Assembly: GCF_965278975.1 (NCBI RefSeq)
Contig: NZ_OZ257126.1
Span: forward strand, 124,001 to 188,000
Reading direction: 5' to 3'
From: Ferrovibrio sp965278975
GTDB lineage: Bacteria; Pseudomonadota; Alphaproteobacteria; Ferrovibrionales; Ferrovibrionaceae
Length of the DNA stretch: 64,000 nucleotides
Shown: piece by piece, positions 9,501 to 18,718 of the stretch
Numbering within the stretch: the stretch's first letter is position 1
How the letters are laid out: each line of letters begins with the position of its first letter
Notes under the pieces: generated by a model
Databases searched by the model: none
Told to the model about the DNA's origin: nothing
What the model saw: the letters and a program-made list of their open reading frames with translations, nothing else
Made by a program: the position numbers and the translations under genes

Positions 9501-10529
9501 ATGACCACCATGTTCAAGCTCTCGGCGGCCGTGCTCGGCCTCGGCCTGGCCTTTGGCGCCACCAGCCCTGCCGAAGCGCAAACCAAGTTCAAGTTCACCC
9601 TCGACTGGGCCTTCCAGGGTCCGACCTCGGCTTTCCTCTATGCCGACCAGAAGGGCTACTACAAGGCCGAGGGCCTGGACGTGACGCTGGATGCCGGCCA
9701 GGGTTCGGCCGGCGCGCTGCAGCGCGTCGCCACCGGCGCCTACGAGATGGGCTTTGCCGACGTCAACGCGCTGATCGAATACAACGTCGCCAATGCCGAC
9801 AAGCAGGTAAAGGCGGTGATGATGGCGTATGACGCACCGCCCTTCGGCGTCTACGCGCTGAAGTCTTCCGGCATCAAGACGCCGAAGGACCTGGAAGGCA
9901 AGAAGCTCGGCGCCCCGGTATTCGATGCTTCCTTCAAGCTGTTCCCGGCCTTCGCCGCCAAAGCCGGCATCGACCGCAGCAAGATCACCTCGGTGAATCT
10001 GGCGCCGCCGCTGCGCGAGCCTTCGCTCAAGAATGGCAGCGTCGACTTCATCTCCGGCCACTACTTCTCGTCCTTCCTCGACCTGAAGAAGATCGGCGTA
10101 AAGCCCGAAGATATCGTGCCGCTGATCTATGCCGATTACGGCATGGACTTCTACGGCAACGCCGTGATCGCCTCGCCGGCCTTCATGCAGGCCAACCCGA
10201 ATGCCATCAAGGGCTTCGTGAAGGCCACCATCAAGGCCTGGAAGGAAATCGCCGCCGACCCGACCCTGGGTGCCCGCGCCGCCAAGACCCGCGACGGCCT
10301 GATCGACGAGGGCTTGGAACTGGAGCGGCTCTACATGTCGCTGGAGCGTAACGTGCTCACCCCCTGGGTGAAGAAGAACGGCTTCGGCGACGTCGACACC
10401 GCGCGGCTTGAGCGTTCGGCGGAAGCCGTCGCCACCGCCGTGGGCCTGGCCCGGGCGCCGAAGGCTTCGGAACTGTTCACCGATGCGTTCCTGCCGCCCA
10501 AGGCAGAGCGCATGATGCCGAGCAAGTAA
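9501..10529 (+). CDS. ABC transporter substrate-binding protein, NMT1/THI5/SsuA-like
   Basis: 342-residue periplasmic binding protein. A Sec signal peptide (residues 1-27, cleavage after PAEA) precedes a mature domain beginning FKFTLDWAFQGPTSAF, with the KGYYKAEGLDVTL and VATGAYEMGFADVN motifs characteristic of the NMT1/SsuA family that binds sulfonates, nitrate, pyrimidine precursors or similar small solutes. ATG 9501 follows GGGGAGACC; ATG 9510 is an alternative start. No permease or ATPase gene of the matching importer is adjacent, so it is an orphan here. A strong terminator follows. Confidence 0.9.
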   Translation: MTTMFKLSAAVLGLGLAFGATSPAEAQTKFKFTLDWAFQGPTSAFLYADQKGYYKAEGLDVTLDAGQGSAGALQRVATGAYEMGFADVNALIEYNVANADKQVKAVMMAYDAPPFGVYALKSSGIKTPKDLEGKKLGAPVFDASFKLFPAFAAKAGIDRSKITSVNLAPPLREPSLKNGSVDFISGHYFSSFLDLKKIGVKPEDIVPLIYADYGMDFYGNAVIASPAFMQANPNAIKGFVKATIKAWKEIAADPTLGARAAKTRDGLIDEGLELERLYMSLERNVLTPWVKKNGFGDVDTARLERSAEAVATAVGLARAPKASELFTDAFLPPKAERMMPSK

Positions 10530-10597
10530 CCTTCTGGTGCCGGGCGGGGCGTGACGCGCCGCTCGATCCGGGCTATAGAGTTCAGAATGATGCGATG

Positions 10598-10629
10598 ACG
10601 GCAGGGGAATCCCCTGCCGTCTTTGTTTT
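10598..10629 (+). terminator. Intrinsic terminator of the binding-protein gene
   Basis: Perfect 10-bp stem ACGGCAGGGG (10598-10607) and CCCCTGCCGT (10611-10620), 3-base loop, followed by CTTTGTTTT. It separates the binding-protein gene from the DMT transporter and makes an upstream start for the transporter at 10595 implausible. Confidence 0.92.
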
Positions 10630-10669
10630 GGGAGCCAGGGTTGCAAAAAATGCAAAGGCGGCATGCGGC

Positions 10670-11641
10670 ATGAGCGCGCCTGACCAGTCTGGATCCGGCG
10701 GGGCGCCGAAGCGCGCCGGCCTTGGTTTCAGCGCCGCCGATTTCTATCTGCTGCTCACCGCGTTCATCTGGGGCAATACCTTCCCGGTGGCGAAATACAT
10801 TCTCGGCTTCCTGCCGCCGATGGCCTATGCCTTCACCCGCTACATGCTCGCGGCCCTGGTGCTGCTCGCCCTGATGGCCATGCGTGGCGGCCTGCAGCCG
10901 CCGCGGCGCCGCGACATTCCGGCCTTGGCGCTGCTCGGCTTCGTCGGCGTCACCGTGATGCAGCTGTTGTGGACCAATGCACTCACCTTCACCGCCGCTT
11001 CCAAGGGCGCCATCCTGGTGGCGGTATCGCCGATCTTCGCCATGCTGATGACCACGATACGCAGCATGATCAAGGGCGAACGCTCGCCCGGCGCGCTGGC
11101 CTGGAGTGGCGTGCTGCTGTCTTTCGTCGGCGTATTCCTGGTGATCAACAACAGCTTTACCGGCCTGACGCTCTATGGCGGCGACTTGGTGGGCGACCTG
11201 ATGTTCCTCGGCGTCGCCTTCTGCTGGGCGAGCTATTCAGTGATGGGGCCGCGCTATATCGCCAGCCTGGGCGCGCTGCGCGTCACCGCCTGGTCGATGC
11301 TGTTCGGCTCGCTGCTGCTGATCCCGTTCTCGGTCATGGATATTGGTCGCGCCGACTGGGCCGCCACCAACCTCACGATCTGGGTTGGTTTCCTTTTCAC
11401 CTCGGTGGGTGCTGGCGCGCTCGGGTATCTGTGGTGGTATGAGGGGGTCGCCAAGCTGGGTGTGGCGCGGGCCTCCACCTATTCCTACCTGATCCCGGTT
11501 TTCGCCATGATCAGCGCCGCCCTAGTGCTGGGGGAAAGCATCAGTCTGGCGCAAAGCGTCGGCGCCGCCGTAGTGCTCGCCGGCCTGGCCATGACACGCC
11601 TTGGCACGCAGAGGAAGGCAAGCCCGAAAGGAAACCAGTAA
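10670..11641 (+). CDS. DMT-superfamily (EamA) transporter
   Basis: 323-residue inner-membrane permease with two EamA repeats, ten hydrophobic segments expected. The first repeat begins FYLLLTAFIWGNTFPVAKY, the second near DLMFLGVAFCWASYSVMGP, and the last segment ends GAAVVLAGLAMTRLG. I start it at ATG 10670 because the in-frame codon at 10595 falls in the preceding terminator and its 25 extra residues are not membrane-like. Family members move amino acids, nucleotides or other metabolites; the substrate is unknown. Its stop overlaps the start of the MaoC gene (TAATG), so the two are co-translated. Confidence 0.92.
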   Translation: MSAPDQSGSGGAPKRAGLGFSAADFYLLLTAFIWGNTFPVAKYILGFLPPMAYAFTRYMLAALVLLALMAMRGGLQPPRRRDIPALALLGFVGVTVMQLLWTNALTFTAASKGAILVAVSPIFAMLMTTIRSMIKGERSPGALAWSGVLLSFVGVFLVINNSFTGLTLYGGDLVGDLMFLGVAFCWASYSVMGPRYIASLGALRVTAWSMLFGSLLLIPFSVMDIGRADWAATNLTIWVGFLFTSVGAGALGYLWWYEGVAKLGVARASTYSYLIPVFAMISAALVLGESISLAQSVGAAVVLAGLAMTRLGTQRKASPKGNQ

Positions 11642-12093
11642 TGGCGGCTGACTGGTATTTCGACGACCTGCTGCCCGGCCACAGCTTCACCACGCCGGGC
11701 GTTACGGTGAGCGAGGCACAGATCCTCGATTTCGCCCGCGTCTACGATCCGCAGCCGTTCCATATCGATATTGAAGCCGCGCGCGGCACCGAATTCGGCG
11801 GCCTGATCGCTTCGGGCTTTCACACCCTGTCGCTCAGCTTCGCGCAATTCTTCCGCCTCGGCGTCTTCGCCAAGGCCAATCTGGGGTCACCCGGCATGGA
11901 GGACCTGCGCTGGCTGAAGCCGCTGCGCCCGGGCGATACCATCCGCGTCGAGGCCGAGGTGATGGAAGTGAAGCCGTCGCAATCCAAGCCGGACCGCGGC
12001 ATCGTGGTGATGCGGCACGACACCTTCAATCAGCGCGGCGAATTGATCCTGACGGTGAATTGCTTGCATCGCTTGAAACGGCGGATAGACTAG
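11641..12093 (+). CDS. MaoC-family hot-dog dehydratase
   Basis: 150-residue single hot-dog domain of the MaoC/R-hydratase family. The WYFDDLLPGHSF start, the YDPQPFHIDIEAAR segment (carrying the Asp and His that form the catalytic dyad in (R)-enoyl-CoA hydratases) and the GGLIASGFHTLSL motif are all present. Such proteins hydrate or dehydrate acyl-CoA thioesters. It overlaps the EamA transporter stop by one base. A link between the transporter and an acyl-CoA or organic-acid route is plausible from the coupling but not shown. Confidence 0.92.
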   Translation: MAADWYFDDLLPGHSFTTPGVTVSEAQILDFARVYDPQPFHIDIEAARGTEFGGLIASGFHTLSLSFAQFFRLGVFAKANLGSPGMEDLRWLKPLRPGDTIRVEAEVMEVKPSQSKPDRGIVVMRHDTFNQRGELILTVNCLHRLKRRID

Positions 12094-12216
12094 GCGCCGG
12101 TCGGCGAGGCGGCCACCCGTCCGCGGAGAGGGCCAAGCCCACCTTCAGACAGCCGATTGGTCGCACGACCTTTCCTGCCCGTTCGCGGACACCGGGCCTA
12201 TGGGAAAGGGCGTACC

Positions 12217-13620
12217 ATGTCCACCACCGATACCCCCAAAGCAACCCGCGCGCTGCCTGAGCGTCCGTCGCGGGAAAATCTGCGCAAGCAGGCCAAGCGC
12301 CTGGCGCGCGAGGAAACACTGCAACTGGCCGAAGCCCAGCGCCGCCTGGCGCGGCAATATGGCGAGCCGAACTGGGCCGCGCTGATGCAACGCGTTGCTG
12401 CCCTGGAGCCGGCAAAGCCGCTGTCGCCGCTCAGCGCCGCCGCCCGCGCCGGCGATGTTGCCCTGGTGCGCCGGCTGCTCGGCGAAGGCCAGCCGGTCGA
12501 GGGCCTGGATGCCGATAGCGGCGCGCCGCTGTGGCAGGCCTGCGCCACCGATGCACCGGCGGAGGCGCGCGTGGCTATTGCCGAAGTCCTGCTTCTAGCC
12601 GGAGCAAATCCGCGCCGCGATGGTGCAAAGGAAACCGCGCTGCATGCCGCTGCCCGGCTGGGGCCGCTGGCCCTGGTAGAACTGCTGCTGCGCCATAATG
12701 CGCTGGAATGGCAACCCGATGCCAAACACCGCTCGCCCTTGCAGGCAGCGCGCAGCGGCAAGGCGGCCGAGCGCGAGGCGATCATCGAATTGCTGCACCG
12801 GCCGGTGATCCGCGATGCCGCTTTCCGCCACGCCGTCAGCCTGCTGCATGGCGGCGACGCCGCTGGATTGGCACGGTTGCTGGATGCAGAACCCCGCCTG
12901 CTGCGTGAGCACATCCTGGAACCGGACTGCTACCGCATCGCCACGCGGCAGCAGTATTTCCGCGACCCGAAGCTATTCTGGTTTATCGCCGGCAATCCCA
13001 CCCTGGTGAAGAAACTGCCGCCCAACATGGCAGCCATGGCCGCCGACATGATCGCGCGTGGCGTGGCCCAGGAGGACCTCGACTATACGCTGGAACTGCT
13101 GATGACCAGTTCCGAGGCGCGCGACCAGGGCTTGCAGGATGAATTGATGGCCCTGCTGCTGCGTGCCGGTGCCCGCGCCGCGCCACGCGCCATCGAGATG
13201 ACGCTGGGTCACCGCGAACATGCGCCGGTGCTGGCACTGCTGCGTGCCGGGCTGGAACTCAATGCGCCGATTGCCGCCTCATTGGGTTACCTGGACAAGC
13301 TGCCGGCGTTGCTGCGTACCGCCTCGCCCGAAGCCGTGCAGCAGGCTTTCGGCCTGGCGGTAATCAACCGCCAGAACGAGGCCGTCCGCCTGGCGCTGGC
13401 AGTCGGCGCCGATGTGAACGGCTTCCTGCCGGTGCATCGCCATTCGACCGCCCTGCATCAGGCGGCCATCGACGAGAATATCGAGCTGATCGCCTTACTG
13501 CTTGAGCATGGCGCGCGGCGCGATACCAAGGACACATTATGGGATGCGATGCCGCTCGACTGGGCGAACCACGGCAAGCATGAGCGCGCCGTGGCTTATT
13601 TCAAAAGCCTAGAGGCCTAG
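12217..13620 (+). CDS. Ankyrin-repeat protein
   Basis: 467-residue protein. An arginine-rich helical N-terminus (RENLRKQAKRLAREE, then a QYGEPNWAALMQR segment) is typical of a family of bacterial ankyrin proteins. Ankyrin-like repeats are visible from about residue 75 (PLSAAARAGDVALVRRLLGEG, shown here only by its first half LSAAARAGDVAL), at KETALHAAARLGPLALVELLL and near the C-terminus at STALHQAAIDENIELIALLLEHGA. ATG 12217 is preferred because GAAAGGG is placed before it; the frame is open further upstream. Likely a cytoplasmic protein-protein interaction factor; no enzymatic domain seen. Its last 12 bases overlap the convergent methyltransferase gene. Confidence 0.88.
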   Translation: MSTTDTPKATRALPERPSRENLRKQAKRLAREETLQLAEAQRRLARQYGEPNWAALMQRVAALEPAKPLSPLSAAARAGDVALVRRLLGEGQPVEGLDADSGAPLWQACATDAPAEARVAIAEVLLLAGANPRRDGAKETALHAAARLGPLALVELLLRHNALEWQPDAKHRSPLQAARSGKAAEREAIIELLHRPVIRDAAFRHAVSLLHGGDAAGLARLLDAEPRLLREHILEPDCYRIATRQQYFRDPKLFWFIAGNPTLVKKLPPNMAAMAADMIARGVAQEDLDYTLELLMTSSEARDQGLQDELMALLLRAGARAAPRAIEMTLGHREHAPVLALLRAGLELNAPIAASLGYLDKLPALLRTASPEAVQQAFGLAVINRQNEAVRLALAVGADVNGFLPVHRHSTALHQAAIDENIELIALLLEHGARRDTKDTLWDAMPLDWANHGKHERAVAYFKSLEA

Positions 13621-14625
13621 CGCGAAAACCAGGCCCGGCACCGGCTTGCCATCTTCCAGGCGCAGATCCACCGGCTTCAGGCTCAGCAGCCTGAAGCCGG
13701 CTTGTTCTGCCGTCTGACGCAGATAGCTTTCGGAATGGGCGAAGCGGCCGCTCTTGGCGGCCACGAAGCCCTCGGCAGGGTGGCGCTCGATGGTGGCAAC
13801 GAAGCGGCCATCGGCCTGCAATGCCGCCTTGGCCGCCGCGAACACATCATCCAGCCTGCCGAAATAGGCCAGCACATCGGCGGCCAGCAGCAGGTCATAG
13901 CGCGCGGGACGAGCAGCGAGATAGGCCACGATCTCGGCCACGTCGAGCTGGTGGTAGAGCTTGCGCTCGGCCGCCTTCTCGATCATGCGCGGCGACAGGT
14001 CGATGCCATCCAGCCGCCGCACCAGGCCGGTCAGTTCCGGCGCCAGCAGGCCGGTGCCGCAGCCGAGGTCGAGTGCATGATCGGCCACGCGGCCACCCAA
14101 TGCCTCGCGCGCCGCCATCGCCACATGCTGCGGCGCGCGGTATTCCAGCCAATGGGTCAGGGTGCGGTCGAAATTGTCGGCAAAGGCATCGAACAACTTC
14201 GCCACATAATCGGCATCGGCCTTTTCCGGCGTGACGCCGGAAAGAATCGCAGCCAGATGCGCCGCCTCGGCATGATCGGGCTGGAGGTGCAGCAGGCGGC
14301 GATAGGTGATCAGCGCATCGGCGCGGCGCTCCAGCCGCAATTGCAGCCGGCCGACCGAACGCAGCAGCAATTCGGAGTCAGGCTCGGCGGCCAAGGCACG
14401 CTGCTGCCGCGCCAGTTCCTCTGCCAGATCGCGCTGCTGCCGTTCGCGCGCCAGCAGGCTCTGCACCGGATCGGCCTGCGGCGCTGCCGCAGCCTCCACC
14501 GCCAGCGGCGCCTGCTGCCCGGCCAGGCCCATCAGCATAGCACTGACCGAGAGCGGCGCGCTTGTTGCGGCAGCCGGCGCCGCAGCACCGGCCTTGCCAA
14601 GCTTGCGCCGCTCGCGGCGATTCAT
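13609..14625 (-). CDS. TPR-containing class I SAM-dependent methyltransferase
   Basis: 338-residue protein. An alanine-rich N-terminus leads to one or two TPR-like helical pairs (about residues 85-140, ending LQPDHAEAAHLAAILSG), then a methyltransferase domain with the SAM motif ALDLGCGTGLLAPEL, a second acidic strand (LDGIDLSPRMI) and YDLLLAADVLAYFG. This matches the group of predicted methyltransferases with TPR repeats; the substrate is unknown. ATG 14625. It sits 17 bases downstream of ettA on the same strand and may be co-transcribed with it. Confidence 0.9.
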   Translation of the reverse strand: MNRRERRKLGKAGAAAPAAATSAPLSVSAMLMGLAGQQAPLAVEAAAAPQADPVQSLLARERQQRDLAEELARQQRALAAEPDSELLLRSVGRLQLRLERRADALITYRRLLHLQPDHAEAAHLAAILSGVTPEKADADYVAKLFDAFADNFDRTLTHWLEYRAPQHVAMAAREALGGRVADHALDLGCGTGLLAPELTGLVRRLDGIDLSPRMIEKAAERKLYHQLDVAEIVAYLAARPARYDLLLAADVLAYFGRLDDVFAAAKAALQADGRFVATIERHPAEGFVAAKSGRFAHSESYLRQTAEQAGFRLLSLKPVDLRLEDGKPVPGLVFALGL

Positions 14626-14642
14626 TTAGGTACGGACCCCGA

Positions 14643-16325
14643 TCAAGTACGAACCAGGGGTTTGTACTTGATGCGGTGCGGCTGGTCGGCGTCGGCGCCG
14701 AGACGCTTCTTCTTGTCCGCTTCGTAATCCTGATAGTTGCCCTCGAACCATTCGACATGGCTGTCGCCCTCGAAGGCCAGGATATGGGTGGCGAGGCGAT
14801 CGAGGAACCAGCGGTCATGGCTGATGACGATGGCGCAGCCGGCGAAAGATTCCAGCGCCTCTTCCAGCGCACGCAGCGTATCGACATCGAGATCGTTGGT
14901 CGGCTCGTCGAGCAGCAGCAGGTTGGCGCCTTCCTTGAGCATCTTCGCCAGATGCAGGCGGTTGCGCTCACCGCCCGAGAGCATACCGACCTTCTTCTGC
15001 TGGTCGGCGCCCTTGAAGTTGAACCACGAGCAATAGGCGCGGCTCGGCACTTCGCGCTTGCCGAGCGTGATCATGTCGTTGCCGTTGGAGAGCTCCTCCC
15101 ACACGGTCTTCTTGTCGTTCAAGCTGTCGCGGCTCTGGTCGACATAGCCAAGCTTGACGCTCTCGCCGACGCGCAAAGAACCACCATCGGGCTGCTCGGC
15201 GCCGGTGAGCATGCGGAACAGGGTGGTCTTGCCGGCGCCGTTCGGGCCGATCACGCCGACGATGCCGTTCGGCGGCAGCTTGAAGTTCAGGTTTTCCACC
15301 AGCAGGCGGTCGCCAAAGCCCTTGGTCAGGTTCTCGGCTTCGATCACCACATTGCCGAGGCGGGGGCCGGGCGGAATCGTGATGGTGACCTGTTCGGCCG
15401 CTTTATCCTGCTCCTGCGCCAACATTTCTTCATAAGCATTGAGGCGGGCCTTCGATTTGGCCTGGCGCGCGCGAGGGCTCTGTCGCACCCATTCCAGCTC
15501 GTTCTTGAGCGTGCGGCGGCGGGCATCCTCGGCCTTGCCTTCCTGCTCCAGGCGCTTCTCCTTCTGCTCCAGCCAGGAGGAGTAGTTGCCTTCCCAGGGG
15601 ATGCCGGCGCCGCGATCCAGTTCCAGAATCCAGCCAGCGACATTGTCGAGGAAGTAGCGGTCGTGGGTCACCGCCACCACGGTACCCGGATATTCGTGCA
15701 GGAAGCGTTCGAGCCAGGCGACCGATTCAGCGTCGAGATGGTTGGTCGGCTCGTCGAGCAGCAGCATGTCGGGCTTCGAGAGCAGCAGGCGGCAAAGCGC
15801 GACGCGGCGGCGCTCACCGCCGGAAAGTTTGGTCACGTCCGCATCGCCCGGCGGGCAACGCAGCGCGTCCATGGCGATTTCGACATTGCGCTGCAGGTCC
15901 CAGGCATTCACGGCGTCGATCTTTTCCTGCAGTTCGGCCTGCTCGGCGATCAGCGCGTTCATCTCGTCGTCGTCGGTCACTTCACCGAACTTCATCGACA
16001 CTTCGTCGAAGCGGTCGAGCAACGCCTTGGTTTCGGCAACGCCTTCCATCACGTTGCCCAGCACATCCTTGCTCGGATCGAGCGCCGGCTCCTGCGCCAG
16101 GTAACCGACCTTGACGCCTTCGGCCGCCCAGGCCTCGCCGGTGAATTCGCTATCCAGGCCGGCCATGATCTTGAGCAGGGTGGACTTGCCGGCGCCGTTC
16201 AGACCCAGCACGCCGATCTTGGCGCCGGGGAAAAAGCTGAGCCAGATGTTCTTCAACACCTGCTTGCCGCCCGGATAGGTCTTGTTCAGACCCTTCATTA
16301 CATAAATGTATTGATAGGCGGCCAT
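14643..16325 (-). CDS. ettA: Energy-dependent translational throttle protein EttA (ABC-F)
   Basis: 560-residue soluble ABC-F ATPase that binds the ribosomal E site and gates the first elongation steps according to ATP/ADP. Two nucleotide-binding domains are visible: Walker A GLNGAGKSTL and GPNGAGKTTL, signatures KLSGGERRRV and LSGGERNRLH, Walker B LLLDEPTNHLD and LLLDEPTNDLD. Between them is the arm/linker region (about residues 245-300). The C-terminus HRIKYKPL is characteristic of EttA. I start at ATG 16325 (MAAYQYIYVM), which follows GGAGC; a longer frame upstream has no homology-like sequence. Length matches the family (about 555). Confidence 0.96.
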   Translation of the reverse strand: MAAYQYIYVMKGLNKTYPGGKQVLKNIWLSFFPGAKIGVLGLNGAGKSTLLKIMAGLDSEFTGEAWAAEGVKVGYLAQEPALDPSKDVLGNVMEGVAETKALLDRFDEVSMKFGEVTDDDEMNALIAEQAELQEKIDAVNAWDLQRNVEIAMDALRCPPGDADVTKLSGGERRRVALCRLLLSKPDMLLLDEPTNHLDAESVAWLERFLHEYPGTVVAVTHDRYFLDNVAGWILELDRGAGIPWEGNYSSWLEQKEKRLEQEGKAEDARRRTLKNELEWVRQSPRARQAKSKARLNAYEEMLAQEQDKAAEQVTITIPPGPRLGNVVIEAENLTKGFGDRLLVENLNFKLPPNGIVGVIGPNGAGKTTLFRMLTGAEQPDGGSLRVGESVKLGYVDQSRDSLNDKKTVWEELSNGNDMITLGKREVPSRAYCSWFNFKGADQQKKVGMLSGGERNRLHLAKMLKEGANLLLLDEPTNDLDVDTLRALEEALESFAGCAIVISHDRWFLDRLATHILAFEGDSHVEWFEGNYQDYEADKKKRLGADADQPHRIKYKPLVRT

Positions 16326-16428
16326 TGTTCTGCTCCGGGTGAATGCCTGCGAAATGTGGCGGATTTTTATAGAAAGCGGCGCCGCTATGCAATCGCGGGG
16401 GCCGGCGCCGCCCTGCAATGGGGCCGTT

Positions 16429-17367
16429 TCACCCCGCCATCAGGGCGCGCACATGGGCCGCCGAGGCGCTGGCCAATGCACGCAGGTCATAGCCGCCTTC
16501 CAGAGCCGAGACGACACGGCCCTCGGCGGTATCGGCGGCAATCTTCAGAAGCTGCTCCGTCACCCAGTAGTAATCATCGTCGGTGAAGTTCAACTGTGCC
16601 AGCGGATCGCGCGCATGGGCGTCGAAGCCTGCCGAAATCAGCAGCAATTCCGGCTTGAAACGGCGCAGTTCGGGCAGCAACTGCTCTGCCACGCGGGCGC
16701 GGAACTCGGACGAGCCGGCGAAGGGCCGCAACGGCAGGTTCAGAATGTTGCCGGCGATGCCATGCTCATGGGCATGGCCGGTACCCGGATAAAGCGGCGA
16801 CTGGTGTGTTGAGGCATAGAACAGGTCGGGATCGTCGCTGAACGCGGCCTGGGTGCCATTGCCATGATGCACATCGAAATCGATCACCGCGACGCGGCGG
16901 ACACCCCAGCGGGCGCGGGCATGCAGCGCCCCGATGGCAACATTGTTGAACAGGCAGAAACCCATGGCCTGATCCGGCTCGGCATGGTGGCCCGGCGGCC
17001 TGACGGCGCAGAAAGCATTGCGGATTTCGCCCTGCATCACCGCATCCACGGCGGCGCAGACCGCACCAGCCGCCCGTAGGGCCGCCTCGCCCGAACCCGG
17101 CGAAAGCACCGTGTCCCCATCAATAGTGGCATAGCCCTGGTCCGGCACGGCATCCAGCAGGGCTTCGGCAAAGCCCTCGCCATGCACCCGGGCAATTTGT
17201 GACAGTTCGGCCAGCGGCGCCTCGCGCCGGTCCAGCCAGGCGAATTCCTCGGTTTCCAGCCGGGCCAGAACCGCCCGCAACCTGTCCGAGCATTCAGGGT
17301 GCCCCGGCCCGGTATCGTGGTGCAGGCAAGCGCTATGGCTGTACAGGGCCGTAGCCATGACGGACAT
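16429..17367 (-). CDS. Histone deacetylase / acetoin utilization family hydrolase
   Basis: 312-residue zinc-dependent amidohydrolase of the HDAC superfamily. Motifs in order: HHDTGPGHPECSDR, RPPGHHAE (tandem catalytic histidines), VAVIDFDVHHGNGTQ (Asp and His zinc ligands), YASTHQSPLYPGTG, and the C-terminal LEGGYDL. Bacterial members act on acetyl-polyamines, acetyl-lysine or acyl amides; which applies here is open. ATG 17367 has GGAGG only 2 bases away; ATG 17358 is equally possible with an 11-base spacing. Upstream is a 200-bp divergent gap facing the second RND system. Confidence 0.93.
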   Translation of the reverse strand: MSVMATALYSHSACLHHDTGPGHPECSDRLRAVLARLETEEFAWLDRREAPLAELSQIARVHGEGFAEALLDAVPDQGYATIDGDTVLSPGSGEAALRAAGAVCAAVDAVMQGEIRNAFCAVRPPGHHAEPDQAMGFCLFNNVAIGALHARARWGVRRVAVIDFDVHHGNGTQAAFSDDPDLFYASTHQSPLYPGTGHAHEHGIAGNILNLPLRPFAGSSEFRARVAEQLLPELRRFKPELLLISAGFDAHARDPLAQLNFTDDDYYWVTEQLLKIAADTAEGRVVSALEGGYDLRALASASAAHVRALMAG

Positions 17368-17569
17368 TTCCTCCGGGTGGCATTGCTATTGCACGCCAAT
17401 ACTCTCAGGCCGGCGTGAAGACCATGGCCGGGATGCTGCAAGCCGGGCGCAGGAAAGCGCCCTCCCGACCGTGTGAATAGCGCTAATTCTGTCATGCAAA
17501 TACATGGCTAGGCAACGCTCTGGCGCCCCGTGTATTCTGCATGCAAGACAGGAAGGATTACCAAAGCCA

Positions 17570-18691
17570 ATGAAACTATGGGGTCAGATCGTCGTCACCG
17601 GTATCATCCTGGGGGCGGGCGCAGCAGGGTATATGTATCGCGACCAGCTGCCGTTCATCGGCACGGGCGCGCAACCCACGGCGGCGCGGCCAGCCGCCAC
17701 AGCCCCCGTGATCCCGGTGGAAACCCAGCCGGTACGGCGCATGGACGTGGCGCGCACCATGGAAGCGGTGGGCACGGCCCAGTCGAATGAAGCCGTCACC
17801 ATCACCGCCAAGGGCAACGGCACCATCGAGCGGATCAATTTCCAGGAAGGCCAGATCGTCAAGGCCGGCGTGATCCTGGTGGAACTGGAAGCCGGTGAAT
17901 CCACCGCCAAGCTGGCCGAGCTGCGCGCCGCCCGCGACGCCGCCAAGCTGGCCTATGAGCGTGCCGCCTCGCTGCTCGATACCAAGAATGTCGCCCAGGC
18001 CCGCGTCGACGAACTCGGCAAGGCCTTCGAAGCCGCCGAGGCGCGGCTGCGCGGCGAGCAGGCGAAATTCTCCGACAGCGTGATCCGCGCGCCCTTCTCC
18101 GGCCGGCTCGGCATGCGCCGGGTCTCGCTCGGCGCCCTGGTGAAGCCCGGCGACGCCATCACCACGCTGGACGATACCTCGGTGATCAAGCTGGAATTCG
18201 ACGTGCCGGAAACCGTGCTCAGCGGCATCGCCCAGGGCAGCGCGGTGAGCGCCAAGGCCACCTCGATGCCGAACCGCAAGTTCGAAGGCATGGTCAGCAC
18301 CGTCGACACCCGCATCGACCCGACCAAGCGCGCCATCCGCGTGCGCGCCAACATTCCCAATGCCGATGACGCTCTGAAGCCCGGCATGTTCATGACCGTG
18401 ACCCTGAACATGGGCAAGGTGGCGGATGCCATGGTGGTGCCGGAAGAATCGCTGCTGGCCCAGGGCGGCGAGCAATTCGTGTTCGTGATCCGCGATGGCC
18501 GCGCCAGCCGCACCCGCGTCACCCTTGGCCAGCGCCTGCCCGGCCTGGCCCAGATCACCAACGGCCTGCGCCCGGATGATCAGGTGGCCATCACCGGCCT
18601 GCAGCAATTGCGCGATGGTTCGCGCGTGCGCCAGACCAATGCACCGGCCACACCCGCCCCGGGCGCCACGGCGCAGAAAACCGCAAGCTGA
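17570..18691 (+). CDS. RND efflux periplasmic adaptor
   Basis: 373 residues from ATG 17570 (MKLWGQIVVTG), which gives a good N-terminal membrane anchor; the frame is open 66 bases further upstream but that extension is not signal-like. GGAAGG lies at 17551-17556. After the anchor comes a Pro/Ala-rich linker, then a lipoyl half (INFQEGQIVKAGVILVELE), an alpha-hairpin about residues 110-165 (YERAASLLDTKNVAQARVDE core), the second lipoyl half, a beta-barrel and a terminal domain. Partner of the RND permease 27 bases downstream. No outer-membrane factor is adjacent, so it would borrow a TolC-like channel. Confidence 0.93.
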   Translation: MKLWGQIVVTGIILGAGAAGYMYRDQLPFIGTGAQPTAARPAATAPVIPVETQPVRRMDVARTMEAVGTAQSNEAVTITAKGNGTIERINFQEGQIVKAGVILVELEAGESTAKLAELRAARDAAKLAYERAASLLDTKNVAQARVDELGKAFEAAEARLRGEQAKFSDSVIRAPFSGRLGMRRVSLGALVKPGDAITTLDDTSVIKLEFDVPETVLSGIAQGSAVSAKATSMPNRKFEGMVSTVDTRIDPTKRAIRVRANIPNADDALKPGMFMTVTLNMGKVADAMVVPEESLLAQGGEQFVFVIRDGRASRTRVTLGQRLPGLAQITNGLRPDDQVAITGLQQLRDGSRVRQTNAPATPAPGATAQKTAS

Positions 18692-18718
18692 ACCGGCAGG
18701 ATTTAAGAGGCTTTAGCC

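Noticed and set aside
10595..10669. Upstream start for the DMT transporter
   Set aside because: It lies inside the strong terminator of the preceding gene and the added residues are not typical of the family.
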